A DNA stretch of 64,000 nucleotides. Origin: Robertmurraya korlensis. GTDB lineage: Bacteria > Bacillota > Bacilli > Bacillales > Cytobacillaceae. Below are positions 15,196 through 23,597 of the stretch, piece after piece; position 1 is the first letter of the stretch, and every line of letters starts with the position of its first letter. Position numbers and translations under genes: made by a program. The notes under the pieces were generated by a model, which was not told the origin of the DNA, did not search any database, and saw only the letters and a program-made list of their open reading frames with translations. The DNA is taken from NCBI RefSeq assembly GCF_023715225.1, contig NZ_JAMBNS010000007.1, positions 222,732 to 286,731 of the forward strand, read 5' to 3'.

Positions 15196-16584
15196 ATGAC
15201 CAATGCTTCAAATGTTAGAGTAGATAGAAAAGAAGCTTTACAAAAATCTTTTTCTGTTCAAGATTATATGAAATTTATCTTACCATCCTTATTCGGTATT
15301 ATGCTATTTATTATTCCTATTTCAAATGGTGAAGGAATAACAATACCAGTTGCATTCCTTGCCAGCCAATTAAATACCCTTTTTGTTGATCAAATTCCAG
15401 CCTTTGCAACGGGTGTCATTATTCTATCTGTTTTAGGTTCACTTATTGCAGTTATTGCCAAGCCACAATTTATTCTCGAAAATATCTTTTTAAATAAACT
15501 GTTAAATGTAAGCAAGTTTTGGTTGATTGCACGTGTATTAGGGGCAATTTTTACAGTGATCGCACTTACGAAAGTAGGACCAGAATTTATTTACTCTGAA
15601 AATACAGGAGGGATGCTGCTATTTAGCCTACTTCCGATTTTATTAACCACTTTTTTACTTGCAGGATTTCTATTGCCACTTCTTTTGAACTTTGGGTTAT
15701 TAGAGTTTTTTGGAGCATTAACAATGAAGATTATGCGACCAATTTTCAAACTGCCTGGACGATCTTCTCTTGACTGCTTAGCATCATGGGTAGGGGACGG
15801 GACAATCGGTGTACTACTAACAACGAAGCAATATGAGGAAGGGTATTATACAAAAAGAGAGGCAGCGGTAATTGCTACAACCTTCTCCGTTGTTTCCATT
15901 ACTTTTACCATTGTTGTTATTCAATACTTGAATCTTGATAAATACTTTCTTCATTATTATGCTACGATCGTGATTGCTGGATTAGCAGCAGCTGTGATTA
16001 TGCCACGTATTCCGCCGCTTTCTAGAAAAGCTGACACAGGCTATGAGCATGCTACGTTAGTCAAGGAAACGAGTATTCCAGCTGGTACATCGTACGCCCA
16101 GTGGGGATTAGCGCAAGCAGTTAGTAAAGCAAAGACAAATACAAGTGTAAAGGCAACATTAAAAGAAGGACTTCAAAATGTACTTGATATGTGGATGGGA
16201 GTTCTACCAATCGTTATGGCTATTGGAGTCACTGCTTTAGTGATTGCAGAATTTACACCGGTGTTCTCCATACTAGGAAAGCCGATTGAGCCAATCTTAA
16301 CATTAATGCAAATACCTGAAGCAGACCAGGCTGCTCAAACGATGGTTGTAGGATTTGCGGACATGTTCCTACCAGCCATTATTGGAAGTGGAATTGAAAG
16401 TGAATTAACACGTTTTGTTATTGCTTGTGTATCCGTTACGCAACTGATTTACCTTTCTGAGATGGGCGGATTACTACTAGGATCAAAACTACCGGTTAGC
16501 TTCAAAGATTTAGTATTAATCTTCTTGATTCGTACTGCCATTACTTTACCGATTGTTGCGATTGCAGCACATATTATCTTTTAA
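15196..16584 (+). CDS. YjiH-family membrane protein with nucleoside-recognition (Gate) domain
   Basis: Polytopic membrane protein of 462 residues with about ten hydrophobic segments after a soluble N-terminus of 28 residues. The Gate-type repeats are around residues 145-215 (ASWVGDGTIGVLLTTKQYEEGYYTKREAA cut here to its start, ASWVGDGTIGVLL) and 325-420 (ADMFLPAIIGSG). The transported substrate of YjiH proteins is not established. Its place between a sensor and three enzymes for N-acyl/D-amino acid conversion suggests uptake of D-amino acids or small D-amino acid-containing compounds (inference). Start ATG 15196 after AGAGGAGG; 20 bases separate it from the hydrolase gene. Confidence 0.75.
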   Translation: MTNASNVRVDRKEALQKSFSVQDYMKFILPSLFGIMLFIIPISNGEGITIPVAFLASQLNTLFVDQIPAFATGVIILSVLGSLIAVIAKPQFILENIFLNKLLNVSKFWLIARVLGAIFTVIALTKVGPEFIYSENTGGMLLFSLLPILLTTFLLAGFLLPLLLNFGLLEFFGALTMKIMRPIFKLPGRSSLDCLASWVGDGTIGVLLTTKQYEEGYYTKREAAVIATTFSVVSITFTIVVIQYLNLDKYFLHYYATIVIAGLAAAVIMPRIPPLSRKADTGYEHATLVKETSIPAGTSYAQWGLAQAVSKAKTNTSVKATLKEGLQNVLDMWMGVLPIVMAIGVTALVIAEFTPVFSILGKPIEPILTLMQIPEADQAAQTMVVGFADMFLPAIIGSGIESELTRFVIACVSVTQLIYLSEMGGLLLGSKLPVSFKDLVLIFLIRTAITLPIVAIAAHIIF

Positions 16585-16604
16585 CTAGAAGGGTTCTGAC
16601 ATAA

Positions 16605-17735
16605 ATGGTTCTTTTGGATAACTTTATTGATACAGAGCGGAAACAAATTTTGAATACGTATAAAGAACTTCATGAGCTTGCCGAGCCAAGCTGGAAGGAA
16701 GAAAAAACCTCTCTGTATGTAAGGCAAAAGCTAGAAATGGCTGGATTTGATGTCCAAACCTTTCAGGGCCATTATGGGTTGATTGCTGAAATTAAGGGTG
16801 AAAGTAATGAGGTAATAGCAATTCGTGCTGACATGGATGCACTTTTACAAGAGATAGATGGTGTTGTACAAGCAAATCATTCATGTGGTCATGATGGACA
16901 TAGTACGATGGTGTTATTCACAGCACTTGCACTTGCTAAAATTAAACATCATCATACCATTCGCTTTATCTTTCAGCCGGCAGAGGAAATGGCTGAGGGT
17001 GCACTAAAAATGATTGAAGAAGGTGCGCTAGACCATGTAAAGTTTCTTTGCGGAATTCATTTGCGCCCTGCATTTGAGGTCGCAAATGGTATGGCAGCTC
17101 CTGTGATCTTGCACGGTGCATCAAGCTGTATAAGAGGTACGATTAAAGGGATACCGGCACATGCTGCGAGACCGGAGGAAGGCAATAATCCTATTGAAGC
17201 TGCGGCCCTTTTGGTTCAAGCTTTTCAGAATATTCGTGTCCAAACCGATGTTCCATACTCTATCAAAATGACTGAGCTTCATTGTGGAGAATCATCGAAT
17301 CTGATTCCAGAAACAGCACGATTCACCGTTGATCTTCGGGCAAAATCGAATGAAGTCATGAAGTTGCTTATAGAAGAGGCAAAACAATCGATTCAAGCCA
17401 TTGAGGATAGAACGGAAACAGTGATTGTTTTTCAACAAGATAGTTATTCTCCTGCTGCGGTGAAAAATGAACATGCTGTGAAGCTTGCAGAAGAAGCCAT
17501 TAAATCCGTGCTAGGTGAGAAATGTCTGGTACCGATGTGTGACTCTCCAGGTGCAGAAGACTTTCACTTCTATACATTAAAGCGACCAGATATGGTTGCA
17601 ACAATGATTGGGTTAGGTTGCGGATTAGAACCAGGCTTGCATCATCCTAATATGAAATTTGACATTACCGCATTACTTAATGGAACCAAAATTTTAACCA
17701 AGCTGTTATTGGAAGCGGACAAACAGGCTTGGTAA
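16605..17735 (+). CDS. M20-family amidohydrolase, probable N-acyl-L-amino acid hydrolase
   Basis: Zinc-dependent M20D peptidase-like enzyme of 376 residues. Metal-ligand motifs visible: RADMDAL near 74-80, HSCGHDGHS at 92-100, QPAEE at 124-128, and a late LHHPNMKFD segment containing the last histidine. A lid domain lies at about 180-300. Family members remove acyl groups from the alpha-amino nitrogen (hippurate, N-acetyl amino acids). Beside a GNAT acyltransferase and an N-acylamino acid racemase it most likely performs the last step, release of succinate from N-succinyl-L-amino acid (pathway knowledge plus inference). The start ATG at 16605 has a modest GAAGGG site. Confidence 0.82.
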   Translation: MVLLDNFIDTERKQILNTYKELHELAEPSWKEEKTSLYVRQKLEMAGFDVQTFQGHYGLIAEIKGESNEVIAIRADMDALLQEIDGVVQANHSCGHDGHSTMVLFTALALAKIKHHHTIRFIFQPAEEMAEGALKMIEEGALDHVKFLCGIHLRPAFEVANGMAAPVILHGASSCIRGTIKGIPAHAARPEEGNNPIEAAALLVQAFQNIRVQTDVPYSIKMTELHCGESSNLIPETARFTVDLRAKSNEVMKLLIEEAKQSIQAIEDRTETVIVFQQDSYSPAAVKNEHAVKLAEEAIKSVLGEKCLVPMCDSPGAEDFHFYTLKRPDMVATMIGLGCGLEPGLHHPNMKFDITALLNGTKILTKLLLEADKQAW

Positions 17736-17761
17736 TGACTCCGGTAAAGGAGGGAAGACAT

Positions 17762-18547
17762 TTGAAAGAAGAAGTAAGTATTCGCAACCTTCAAACTGTC
17801 ACAGAGTTAGAAAAGGTACGTGAATTAGAGGCTCAAATTTGGAGCTTAGAAGATTCTGTACCAGTCAACCAAACGGTAGCCGCAGTGAAAAATGGCGGCT
17901 TCGTTCTTGGTGCTTTTGTTCGTGAGAAGTTGATTGGTTTTCAATATAGCTTCCCAGGCTTTGATGGAACGAAAGCGTATCTTTGCTCTCACAGCCTCGG
18001 AATTCATCCTGATTATCGTGCATTCGGTGTCGGGGAGAAACTGAAATGGGCTCAGAAGAAAACAGCGCTTCTAAAGGGCTATGAGTTAATCACCTGGACA
18101 TATGACCCGCTTGAAACCGTGAATGCAAATCTAAATTTACATAAACTTGGCGGCGTCTGTTCTACGTATATGGAAGATGTATACGGAGAGATGAATGATG
18201 GGTTGAACACTGGAATGGCAACCGACCGTTTTTTAGTAGAGTGGCGGCTAAAGTCTGAGAATGTGAAAAGAGACTTAGGTGGAGACGCGCAGCAGGTTAT
18301 AAGAACAGATCAATTTAATGAAAACTTGAGTCCTGTTGAAATTCATTTGAACTTAACTCATGATACCCTTTTCGTATCGGTACCTGGCAATTTTCAGAGA
18401 ATTAAAACAGAAGATTTCTCACTTGCCAAGCAATGGAGAGAGGCAACTCGAAAGGTGTTTAATCATTATTTTAAAGAAGGTTACACGGCTATTGATTTAT
18501 TGAAGGATAAAGAAAACCACTACTACTACGTTTTACAAAAGCTATAG
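17762..18547 (+). CDS. GNAT-family acyltransferase, probable D-amino acid N-succinyltransferase
   Basis: Predicted GNAT superfamily protein (COG3375 type), 261 residues. The acetyl/succinyl-CoA site region LGIHPDYRAFGVGEKLKWAQ is at about 85-105, with the typical R-x-x-G-x-G turn relaxed to YRAFGVG. The start is TTG 17762, seven bases after GGAGG; an upstream open frame overlaps the hydrolase gene. In the Geobacillus pathway, a GNAT enzyme next to the racemase transfers succinyl from succinyl-CoA to D-amino acids. The same pairing here supports that function, but the acyl donor cannot be read from sequence. Confidence 0.78.
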   Translation: MKEEVSIRNLQTVTELEKVRELEAQIWSLEDSVPVNQTVAAVKNGGFVLGAFVREKLIGFQYSFPGFDGTKAYLCSHSLGIHPDYRAFGVGEKLKWAQKKTALLKGYELITWTYDPLETVNANLNLHKLGGVCSTYMEDVYGEMNDGLNTGMATDRFLVEWRLKSENVKRDLGGDAQQVIRTDQFNENLSPVEIHLNLTHDTLFVSVPGNFQRIKTEDFSLAKQWREATRKVFNHYFKEGYTAIDLLKDKENHYYYVLQKL

Positions 18548-18562
18548 CAAGGGGAATGTGAA

Positions 18563-19669
18563 ATGGAAGTAAAGAGCATCATTTTAAGGCATGTAAAAAT
18601 GGACCTGTTAACCCCGTTCACAACGAGTGTTGGTACGGAGGTGGACAAGGACTTCATTGTCGTGGAAGTACAGTCGAAAAGTGGTTTATCAGGATGGGCA
18701 GAATCTGTTTCAATTATTGAGCCAATTTATAATGAAGAAACGGTAAAGACCAATTGGCATATCATGAGTGATTTTCTAATTCCCCTATTATTAAAAGAAC
18801 CCATTTCGCATCCGGATGAAGTATCTGAGCGTTTTCAATTTATCCGAGGCAATTATAATGCAAAGGCTGCATTAGAGTGTGCTGTCTGGGATTTATACGC
18901 AAAAGAGAAAAACCTTTCCTTATCAAAAGCGCTTGGTGGAGTGAAGGATCGGATAGAAGTGGGAGTAAGTGTAGGAATTCAAAAGTCAGAAGCGGCGATG
19001 CTTAAGCAAATTGAAGAGTATGTAGAAGAAGGATATAAGCGTATTAAAGTTAAAATTAAGCCAGATTGGGATATTCAAATATTGAAATCTATTCGCCGAG
19101 AATTTCCTACGATTCCTTTAATGGCTGATGCGAATTGTGCTTATACATTAAAGGATATCGAACATCTACAAGCGTTAGATGAATTCAATTTAATGATGAT
19201 CGAACAGCCGCTTGCCTGCGATGACATCATTGATCATGCATCGTTACAAGCGAAGCTTTCCACTCCTATCTGTTTAGACGAAAGTATCCACACAGCTGAA
19301 GATGCAAGAAAAGCTATTCAGCTTGGAAGCTGTAAAATCATTAATTTAAAAATTGGTCGTGTCGGAGGGCTTACAGAGTCAAGGAAGATACATGATCTAT
19401 GTGTGAAATATGAGATTCCGATGTGGTGCGGTGGAATGCTAGAAGCAGGAATTGGAAGAGCCCATAATATTGCGATTACATCACTAGCCAACTTTACGCT
19501 TCCAGGTGACACAGCCCCTTCTTCGCACTACTGGAAGGAAGACATTATCTCACCAGAAGTAGAAATGAGCAACGGCTTTATTTCTGTACCGGACTTACCT
19601 GGAATTGGTTTTGAACCAAATATTAAGAAAATTAATCAAGTGACACTTGAACAAAAAATCTTTTCATAA
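18563..19669 (+). CDS. N-succinylamino acid racemase / o-succinylbenzoate synthase family enzyme
   Basis: Enolase-superfamily protein of 368 residues (muconate-lactonizing subgroup). Catalytic residues align with the known racemases: Lys164 in KVK, metal ligands Asp189 (MADAN), Glu214 (IEQPL) and Asp239 (LDES), and Lys263 (NLKIGRVGG). The same fold serves menaquinone synthesis (MenC), but there are no men genes nearby. The neighbours are the acyltransferase and hydrolase of the N-succinylamino acid route, so racemisation of N-succinyl-D- to N-succinyl-L-amino acids is the better call; dual activity is known in the family. Start ATG 18563 after AAGGGG, 15 bases behind the GNAT gene. Last gene of the operon. 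Confidence 0.87.
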   Translation: MEVKSIILRHVKMDLLTPFTTSVGTEVDKDFIVVEVQSKSGLSGWAESVSIIEPIYNEETVKTNWHIMSDFLIPLLLKEPISHPDEVSERFQFIRGNYNAKAALECAVWDLYAKEKNLSLSKALGGVKDRIEVGVSVGIQKSEAAMLKQIEEYVEEGYKRIKVKIKPDWDIQILKSIRREFPTIPLMADANCAYTLKDIEHLQALDEFNLMMIEQPLACDDIIDHASLQAKLSTPICLDESIHTAEDARKAIQLGSCKIINLKIGRVGGLTESRKIHDLCVKYEIPMWCGGMLEAGIGRAHNIAITSLANFTLPGDTAPSSHYWKEDIISPEVEMSNGFISVPDLPGIGFEPNIKKINQVTLEQKIFS

Positions 19670-19675
19670 ATAGTA

Positions 19676-19714
19676 AAGGATATAGACTGTTTTTGTCTAT
19701 ATCCTTCTTTTTTT
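19676..19714 (+). terminator. Terminator of the D-amino acid conversion operon
   Basis: AAGGATATAGAC (19676-19687) pairs perfectly with GTCTATATCCTT (19695-19706), followed by CTTTTTTTT, seven bases after the racemase stop. Confidence 0.9.
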
Positions 19715-19717
19715 CTC

Positions 19718-20152
19718 CTAAAAACTGTTCATTTCATCACTTTCTAAATTGAGTTGCCAGTGGATCCCGAACTTATCTGTAACTTGACCGTATAGTTTGC
19801 TCCAAAATGTTTCTTGGAGTGGCATTGTGACCTTGCCATCAACACTCAATTGTTCAAACCAGGATTTTAGATTCTCACTATCTTTGTTTACAATAGCAAG
19901 AGTAACGTTATTTCCTTCAATAAACGGCATCCCAGGGAAGTTATCGGAAAACATCACATTCGTTCCGTCAATGCTAAGACGTGTGTGCATGACTAATTTT
20001 TTGGCTTCTTCTGGAAGTGGATGGTCCGGATGAGGTGGGGTATCTCCAAAAGTCATAATTTTTGGTTTCTCCGTACGAAACACATCTGCATAAAATTCAA
20101 CAGCTTCTTTGCAATTACCGTCAAAAACAAGATAAACATCAACAGACATCAT
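19718..20152 (-). CDS. VOC superfamily (PhnB/YjdN-like) protein
   Basis: Glyoxalase/bleomycin-resistance fold protein of 144 residues. The opening VDVYLVFDGNCKEAVEFYADVF and the paired beta-alpha-beta modules (LVMHTRLSIDGTNVMFSDN, WQLNLESDE) are characteristic of PhnB-like members. Specific substrate unknown. The minus-strand site AGGAGTGAAG precedes two adjacent ATGs; I used the first (20152), and the second (20149) has equally acceptable spacing. It is transcribed toward the racemase operon and stands alone. Confidence 0.75.
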   Translation of the reverse strand: MMSVDVYLVFDGNCKEAVEFYADVFRTEKPKIMTFGDTPPHPDHPLPEEAKKLVMHTRLSIDGTNVMFSDNFPGMPFIEGNNVTLAIVNKDSENLKSWFEQLSVDGKVTMPLQETFWSKLYGQVTDKFGIHWQLNLESDEMNSF

Positions 20153-20284
20153 CTTCACTCCTAAAAAATAGTACAATCATTTCCATTATACCCAATGCTC
20201 ATTTTAAAGGGAAAGGACACTAGCATTTGGAATTGTGCTGAAAATAGACGATAATTAACTTATACATAGTAGAGGAGCGGAAAA

Positions 20285-20476
20285 ATGTTGTCACAAAAAA
20301 GAGAAAACATTAAAATTGGTAGTCATGTAAAGGTAGTACAAAAAGCAGATCAGCGAACAGGGAAATTAACGGAAGGTGTCGTTGCAAAAATCCTTACAAA
20401 TAGTCCTACTCATCCACATGGTATCAAGGTGATGCTAGAAAATGGTGTAGTTGGGAGAGTAAAGGAAATAATATAA
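20285..20476 (+). CDS. ywbE: YwbE-family protein
   Basis: Small basic protein of 63 residues nearly filled by the DUF2196 domain: NIKIGSHVKVVQKADQRTGK, then GVVAKILTNSPTHPHGIKV and GVVGRVKEI. It resembles B. subtilis YwbE along its whole length. The fold is a short SH3-like beta barrel; function unknown. ATG start after AGAGGAG. Confidence 0.85.
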   Translation: MLSQKRENIKIGSHVKVVQKADQRTGKLTEGVVAKILTNSPTHPHGIKVMLENGVVGRVKEII

Positions 20477-20577
20477 TTTTCCAGAAGTAAGTATTTTAGG
20501 CAAAATAGAATTTTATTTTATTCCTCGTACAAAATAATGGTAGAAAAACTATTTTTTGACGCGTGGAGGAAATGAGA

Positions 20578-21561
20578 ATGCCTGATACACCTTCAATGAC
20601 ATCTTCAGAGATTGGAGCAGTATGGATTACATATCAACAAAAAACCATGATGTTTCAAATGCTTGACTACTTTATCAATAATGCCGATGATCATGAAGCA
20701 AGAGAAATCATGAGCTCTTTAAAAGAAGAAATTCAACCATTTATAGCACAGATGGTTTCTATGTTTAATGCAGAGGGAGTTCCCATTCCGATTGGCTTTG
20801 TTCCTCAAGATGTAAATAAAGACGCACCGAAGCTTTATGATAATGGCTTCGATATTATGTTCGTACGGATAATGAAAGAAATCAGTTCAGGAATGCATAC
20901 CTTAAACTTAACGATGGTTTATCGAGAGGATATCATACTTCTCTTTAGAGATTTAACGAAGATGACACAAAAATATTATGATGATTGTACAAAATATCTG
21001 CTGAAAAAAGGTCTTCTTCCAAGAGCGCCATACGTAACAACCGAAAAATCAATTGAATTTGTTAAAACAAATAATTACCTCGACGGGGCAAAACTGTTTA
21101 GTGAAAAAAGACCACTAAATACGGTGGAAATTGCACATATTTACCGTGGGGTTGAATCAAATGTGACTGGGATGCAAATGATCCTAGGTTATGCTCAGGT
21201 GGCGAAAGAAAAAGAAGTGAAGAAGTATTTCAATAAGGGTGGGGAATTAGCAAAATCAATGATTAAGGATATGAGTGAAGTTCTTCTCCAAAACAATATA
21301 CAAGTTCCAACAACAGCAGGTGGAAATATAACAGATTCAAAAGTTCCACCATTTTCGGATAAAATAATGATGTATTGTATCAGCCTTTTCTGCAGCTTTT
21401 CATTAGGAGGAAATTCCGTTGGAACGGCCTTTAGCTTAAGAAATGATTTACCTGTAAAGCTAGCAACGTATATGAAGGAAATTTTCGAATATGCCCATGA
21501 GGGAGCAAAGATTATGATCCAGAATGGCTGGATGGAAGAGCCCCCACAGACGATCAAGTAG
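20578..21561 (+). CDS. DUF3231 family protein
   Basis: Helical protein of 327 residues made of two similar halves (about 10-160 and 175-325). Each half is a four-helix bundle containing YRxxI/YRGVESN-like turns and repeated Met/Phe-rich helices, as in the DUF3231 family of endospore formers. No catalytic motif and no signal peptide are evident. I selected ATG 20578, eight bases after GGAGG; the upstream GTG 20563 overlaps this ribosome site. Function not known. It stands alone between ywbE and the HD-GYP gene. Confidence 0.75.
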   Translation: MPDTPSMTSSEIGAVWITYQQKTMMFQMLDYFINNADDHEAREIMSSLKEEIQPFIAQMVSMFNAEGVPIPIGFVPQDVNKDAPKLYDNGFDIMFVRIMKEISSGMHTLNLTMVYREDIILLFRDLTKMTQKYYDDCTKYLLKKGLLPRAPYVTTEKSIEFVKTNNYLDGAKLFSEKRPLNTVEIAHIYRGVESNVTGMQMILGYAQVAKEKEVKKYFNKGGELAKSMIKDMSEVLLQNNIQVPTTAGGNITDSKVPPFSDKIMMYCISLFCSFSLGGNSVGTAFSLRNDLPVKLATYMKEIFEYAHEGAKIMIQNGWMEEPPQTIK

Positions 21562-21586
21562 AAAAAAATAATAATTAGTACGTACT

Positions 21587-21616
21587 AGAGCGGGAGCATA
21601 TCCTGCTCTTTTTTCG
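21587..21616 (+). terminator. Terminator after the DUF3231 gene
   Basis: AGAGCGGGA pairs with TCCTGCTCT (one G-T wobble) and is followed by TTTTTT, 26 bases after the stop codon. Confidence 0.75.
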
Positions 21617-21750
21617 CGATAAATGGGTGTGTATTTTACTATAAACAAGCTGTTTTTGTCACATAATGTACCTTTGTTCCTGGTTGTATATCCCTATATA
21701 ATAATATTGGGTAAGGTTTCTGCAACAAATAAGTAGGGGAGAGTACGGTC

Positions 21751-22737
21751 ATGACAGTACTAGCATTACCTGATCATCTAACATGCTTTCTGAAACTTGG
21801 TGATGCAGTGATTATAACTGATAGAGAGCATACAATTATAGCAGTTAACAAAGAATTTGAAACGATTACTGGATACTCAATGGAACAAACAGTTGGGAAG
21901 AAAGCGGGTTTTTTTAAATCAAAATTTACCACTCAATCAACCTATGAATCAATGAAAAAGGCTCTTTCAGAAGAGAAGCATTGGTCTGGGATACTGGACA
22001 ATCGTAAACAAACTGGGGAGCTCTGGCACTCCTCCATTACAATTACTCCAATTCGAATAGGGCAATACCTTTATTATGTGGGTGTATTTAGAGAACTCGA
22101 AAGCTTAAAAAAAGGAGTGTACTTTCCAGATAAAAAACTTTTTGAGGTGAAAAGGGAGCTTTTACGAGTTCTGGCAGTATCTTGTGAAATTCGGGATCCT
22201 GGCATTGAAGAGCATTTACTTAGGGTTCAAGATTTAACGGAATTATTGCTGAGGACGCATTGCCAAAGGAATGATCTCTCCTTAGATACGTCTTTTATAA
22301 ACAATGTTATTCATTCGAGTATTATGCATGATATTGGGAAAGCTGGAATACCTGAAGGAATCTTGTATAAGCCAGGACCTCTAACATCGTACGAAAGAAG
22401 AATTATTGAACTACATCCTCTCATGGGAAAGGATATTTTTAATAAAATTACCACCTCAGCTAGTCATGAATTTATGAGTAACTTAGCTATTGCAGAAAAC
22501 ATTATTCTTTTTCATCATGAAAAATGGGATGGGACAGGATACCCCTATCGACTGAAAGGAGACGATATCCCATTTGAGGCAAGAATTGTTGCCATCGTTG
22601 ATGTGTATGATGCCTTAACAAGTCGACGACCTTATAAAGACTCATGGTCAGAAGAGCAAGCGTTGGTGTACATAAAGGAGATGCGAGGAAAGCACTTTGA
22701 CCCTGATTTAACAGATACATTCCTGAAACTATTTTAA
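21751..22737 (+). CDS. PAS domain / HD-GYP cyclic-di-GMP phosphodiesterase
   Basis: Cytoplasmic signalling protein of 328 residues with no transmembrane helix. A PAS domain at about 8-120 (DREHTIIAVNKEFETITGYS, FRELESLKK) is followed by an HD-GYP domain at about 135-325. The catalytic metal motifs are intact: HDIGKAGIP at 193-201 and HHEKWDGTGYP at 255-265, then DVYDALTSRRPYK. The GYP triad predicts hydrolysis of c-di-GMP to GMP, perhaps gated by a ligand of the PAS domain. It is a single gene, two genes upstream of a chemoreceptor. Confidence 0.88.
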   Translation: MTVLALPDHLTCFLKLGDAVIITDREHTIIAVNKEFETITGYSMEQTVGKKAGFFKSKFTTQSTYESMKKALSEEKHWSGILDNRKQTGELWHSSITITPIRIGQYLYYVGVFRELESLKKGVYFPDKKLFEVKRELLRVLAVSCEIRDPGIEEHLLRVQDLTELLLRTHCQRNDLSLDTSFINNVIHSSIMHDIGKAGIPEGILYKPGPLTSYERRIIELHPLMGKDIFNKITTSASHEFMSNLAIAENIILFHHEKWDGTGYPYRLKGDDIPFEARIVAIVDVYDALTSRRPYKDSWSEEQALVYIKEMRGKHFDPDLTDTFLKLF

Positions 22738-22829
22738 CTGAAAGCTAAAATTTCTTCCCCTATATAGGTAATCTTCAATTTCAGCGTAATATAATGAAGT
22801 ATGACATGAAACGGGGGAGGGGGGAAGGG

Positions 22830-23456
22830 TTGAGCAAGCTTTTCGGACTACTAATCATTTCATTTGTGATACTCATTGGATGTACAAAGAATGCTGATGA
22901 AGAAAAACCTGTTGCACAACCATCTGTTGGAGAGAAACCGGCAAACGATGATGGAGACAATCCGTCATCAGGGGAGAAGCCTAGTCAAGACCAGGATGAT
23001 GGAGAAGAAACAGATGACAATCCGGGTACAACCGATCAAGGAAGTACAGGTGTGACAAAGGTGAAAATTTTCCTTATTGGGATAGATGACAATGGAGCTA
23101 GTGGAAAAAAGATTGGGGCAAACGATAGTGCTATACCGGTGCTTGTTGATATTGAACCTACAAAGGCGCCATTAAAGGCAGCACTTACCAAGCTATTATC
23201 CTTAAATGAGCAAATATACGGCCAATCTGGGTTTTATCATTCTCTTTATCAATCAAACTTAGAAGTTAAAAGTGCGATAATTGATGATGGTGAGGCAGTT
23301 ATTGAACTAACTGGTAATCTTAAACTTGGTGGGGCACTTGATAACCCTCGGGTAAAGGCACAAATTGAAGAAACGGCACTTCAGTTTGATAGTGTGAACA
23401 AGGTATCTGTATTTATTGATGGGAAAAAACTTGATGAAGTGTTATCACTTAAGTGA
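22830..23456 (+). CDS. GerMN-domain lipoprotein
   Basis: Exported lipoprotein of 208 residues. Signal peptide LFGLLIISFVILIGC ends with a lipobox (LIGC). An acidic low-complexity linker rich in Asp, Glu, Gly and Pro (about 20-75) leads to one GerMN domain (TKVKIFLIGIDD, APLKAALTKLLSLNEQIYGQ). GerMN domains occur in spore-germination protein GerM and other envelope proteins. I start at TTG 22830 because a G-rich ribosome site (GGGGGAGG) precedes it; in-frame ATGs at 22794 and 22806 lack one, and TATAAT at 22789-22794 could be the promoter -10. Confidence 0.75.
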   Translation: MSKLFGLLIISFVILIGCTKNADEEKPVAQPSVGEKPANDDGDNPSSGEKPSQDQDDGEETDDNPGTTDQGSTGVTKVKIFLIGIDDNGASGKKIGANDSAIPVLVDIEPTKAPLKAALTKLLSLNEQIYGQSGFYHSLYQSNLEVKSAIIDDGEAVIELTGNLKLGGALDNPRVKAQIEETALQFDSVNKVSVFIDGKKLDEVLSLK

Positions 23457-23472
23457 AATTCATATAGACCAA

Positions 23473-23507
23473 ACAGCTTGAAGTCAGGACTTCAGGCTTT
23501 TTTTGTT
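23473..23507 (+). terminator. Terminator after the GerMN lipoprotein gene
   Basis: AGCTTGAAGT pairs with ACTTCAGGCT (one wobble) around a short loop and is followed by TTTTTTT. Confidence 0.75.
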
Positions 23508-23597
23508 CATACTTTTTTCACACTTCCTTTTTAATATAGAAATATTCTTTAGTTAGAATGACCTATATGAAATAGTTGTGGAAGGAAGAAAAGACCA

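Noticed and set aside
18563..19669. Assignment of the enolase-family gene as menC of menaquinone synthesis
   Set aside because: No men genes are near, whereas the acyltransferase and amidohydrolase neighbours match the N-succinylamino acid pathway; MenC side activity cannot be excluded.
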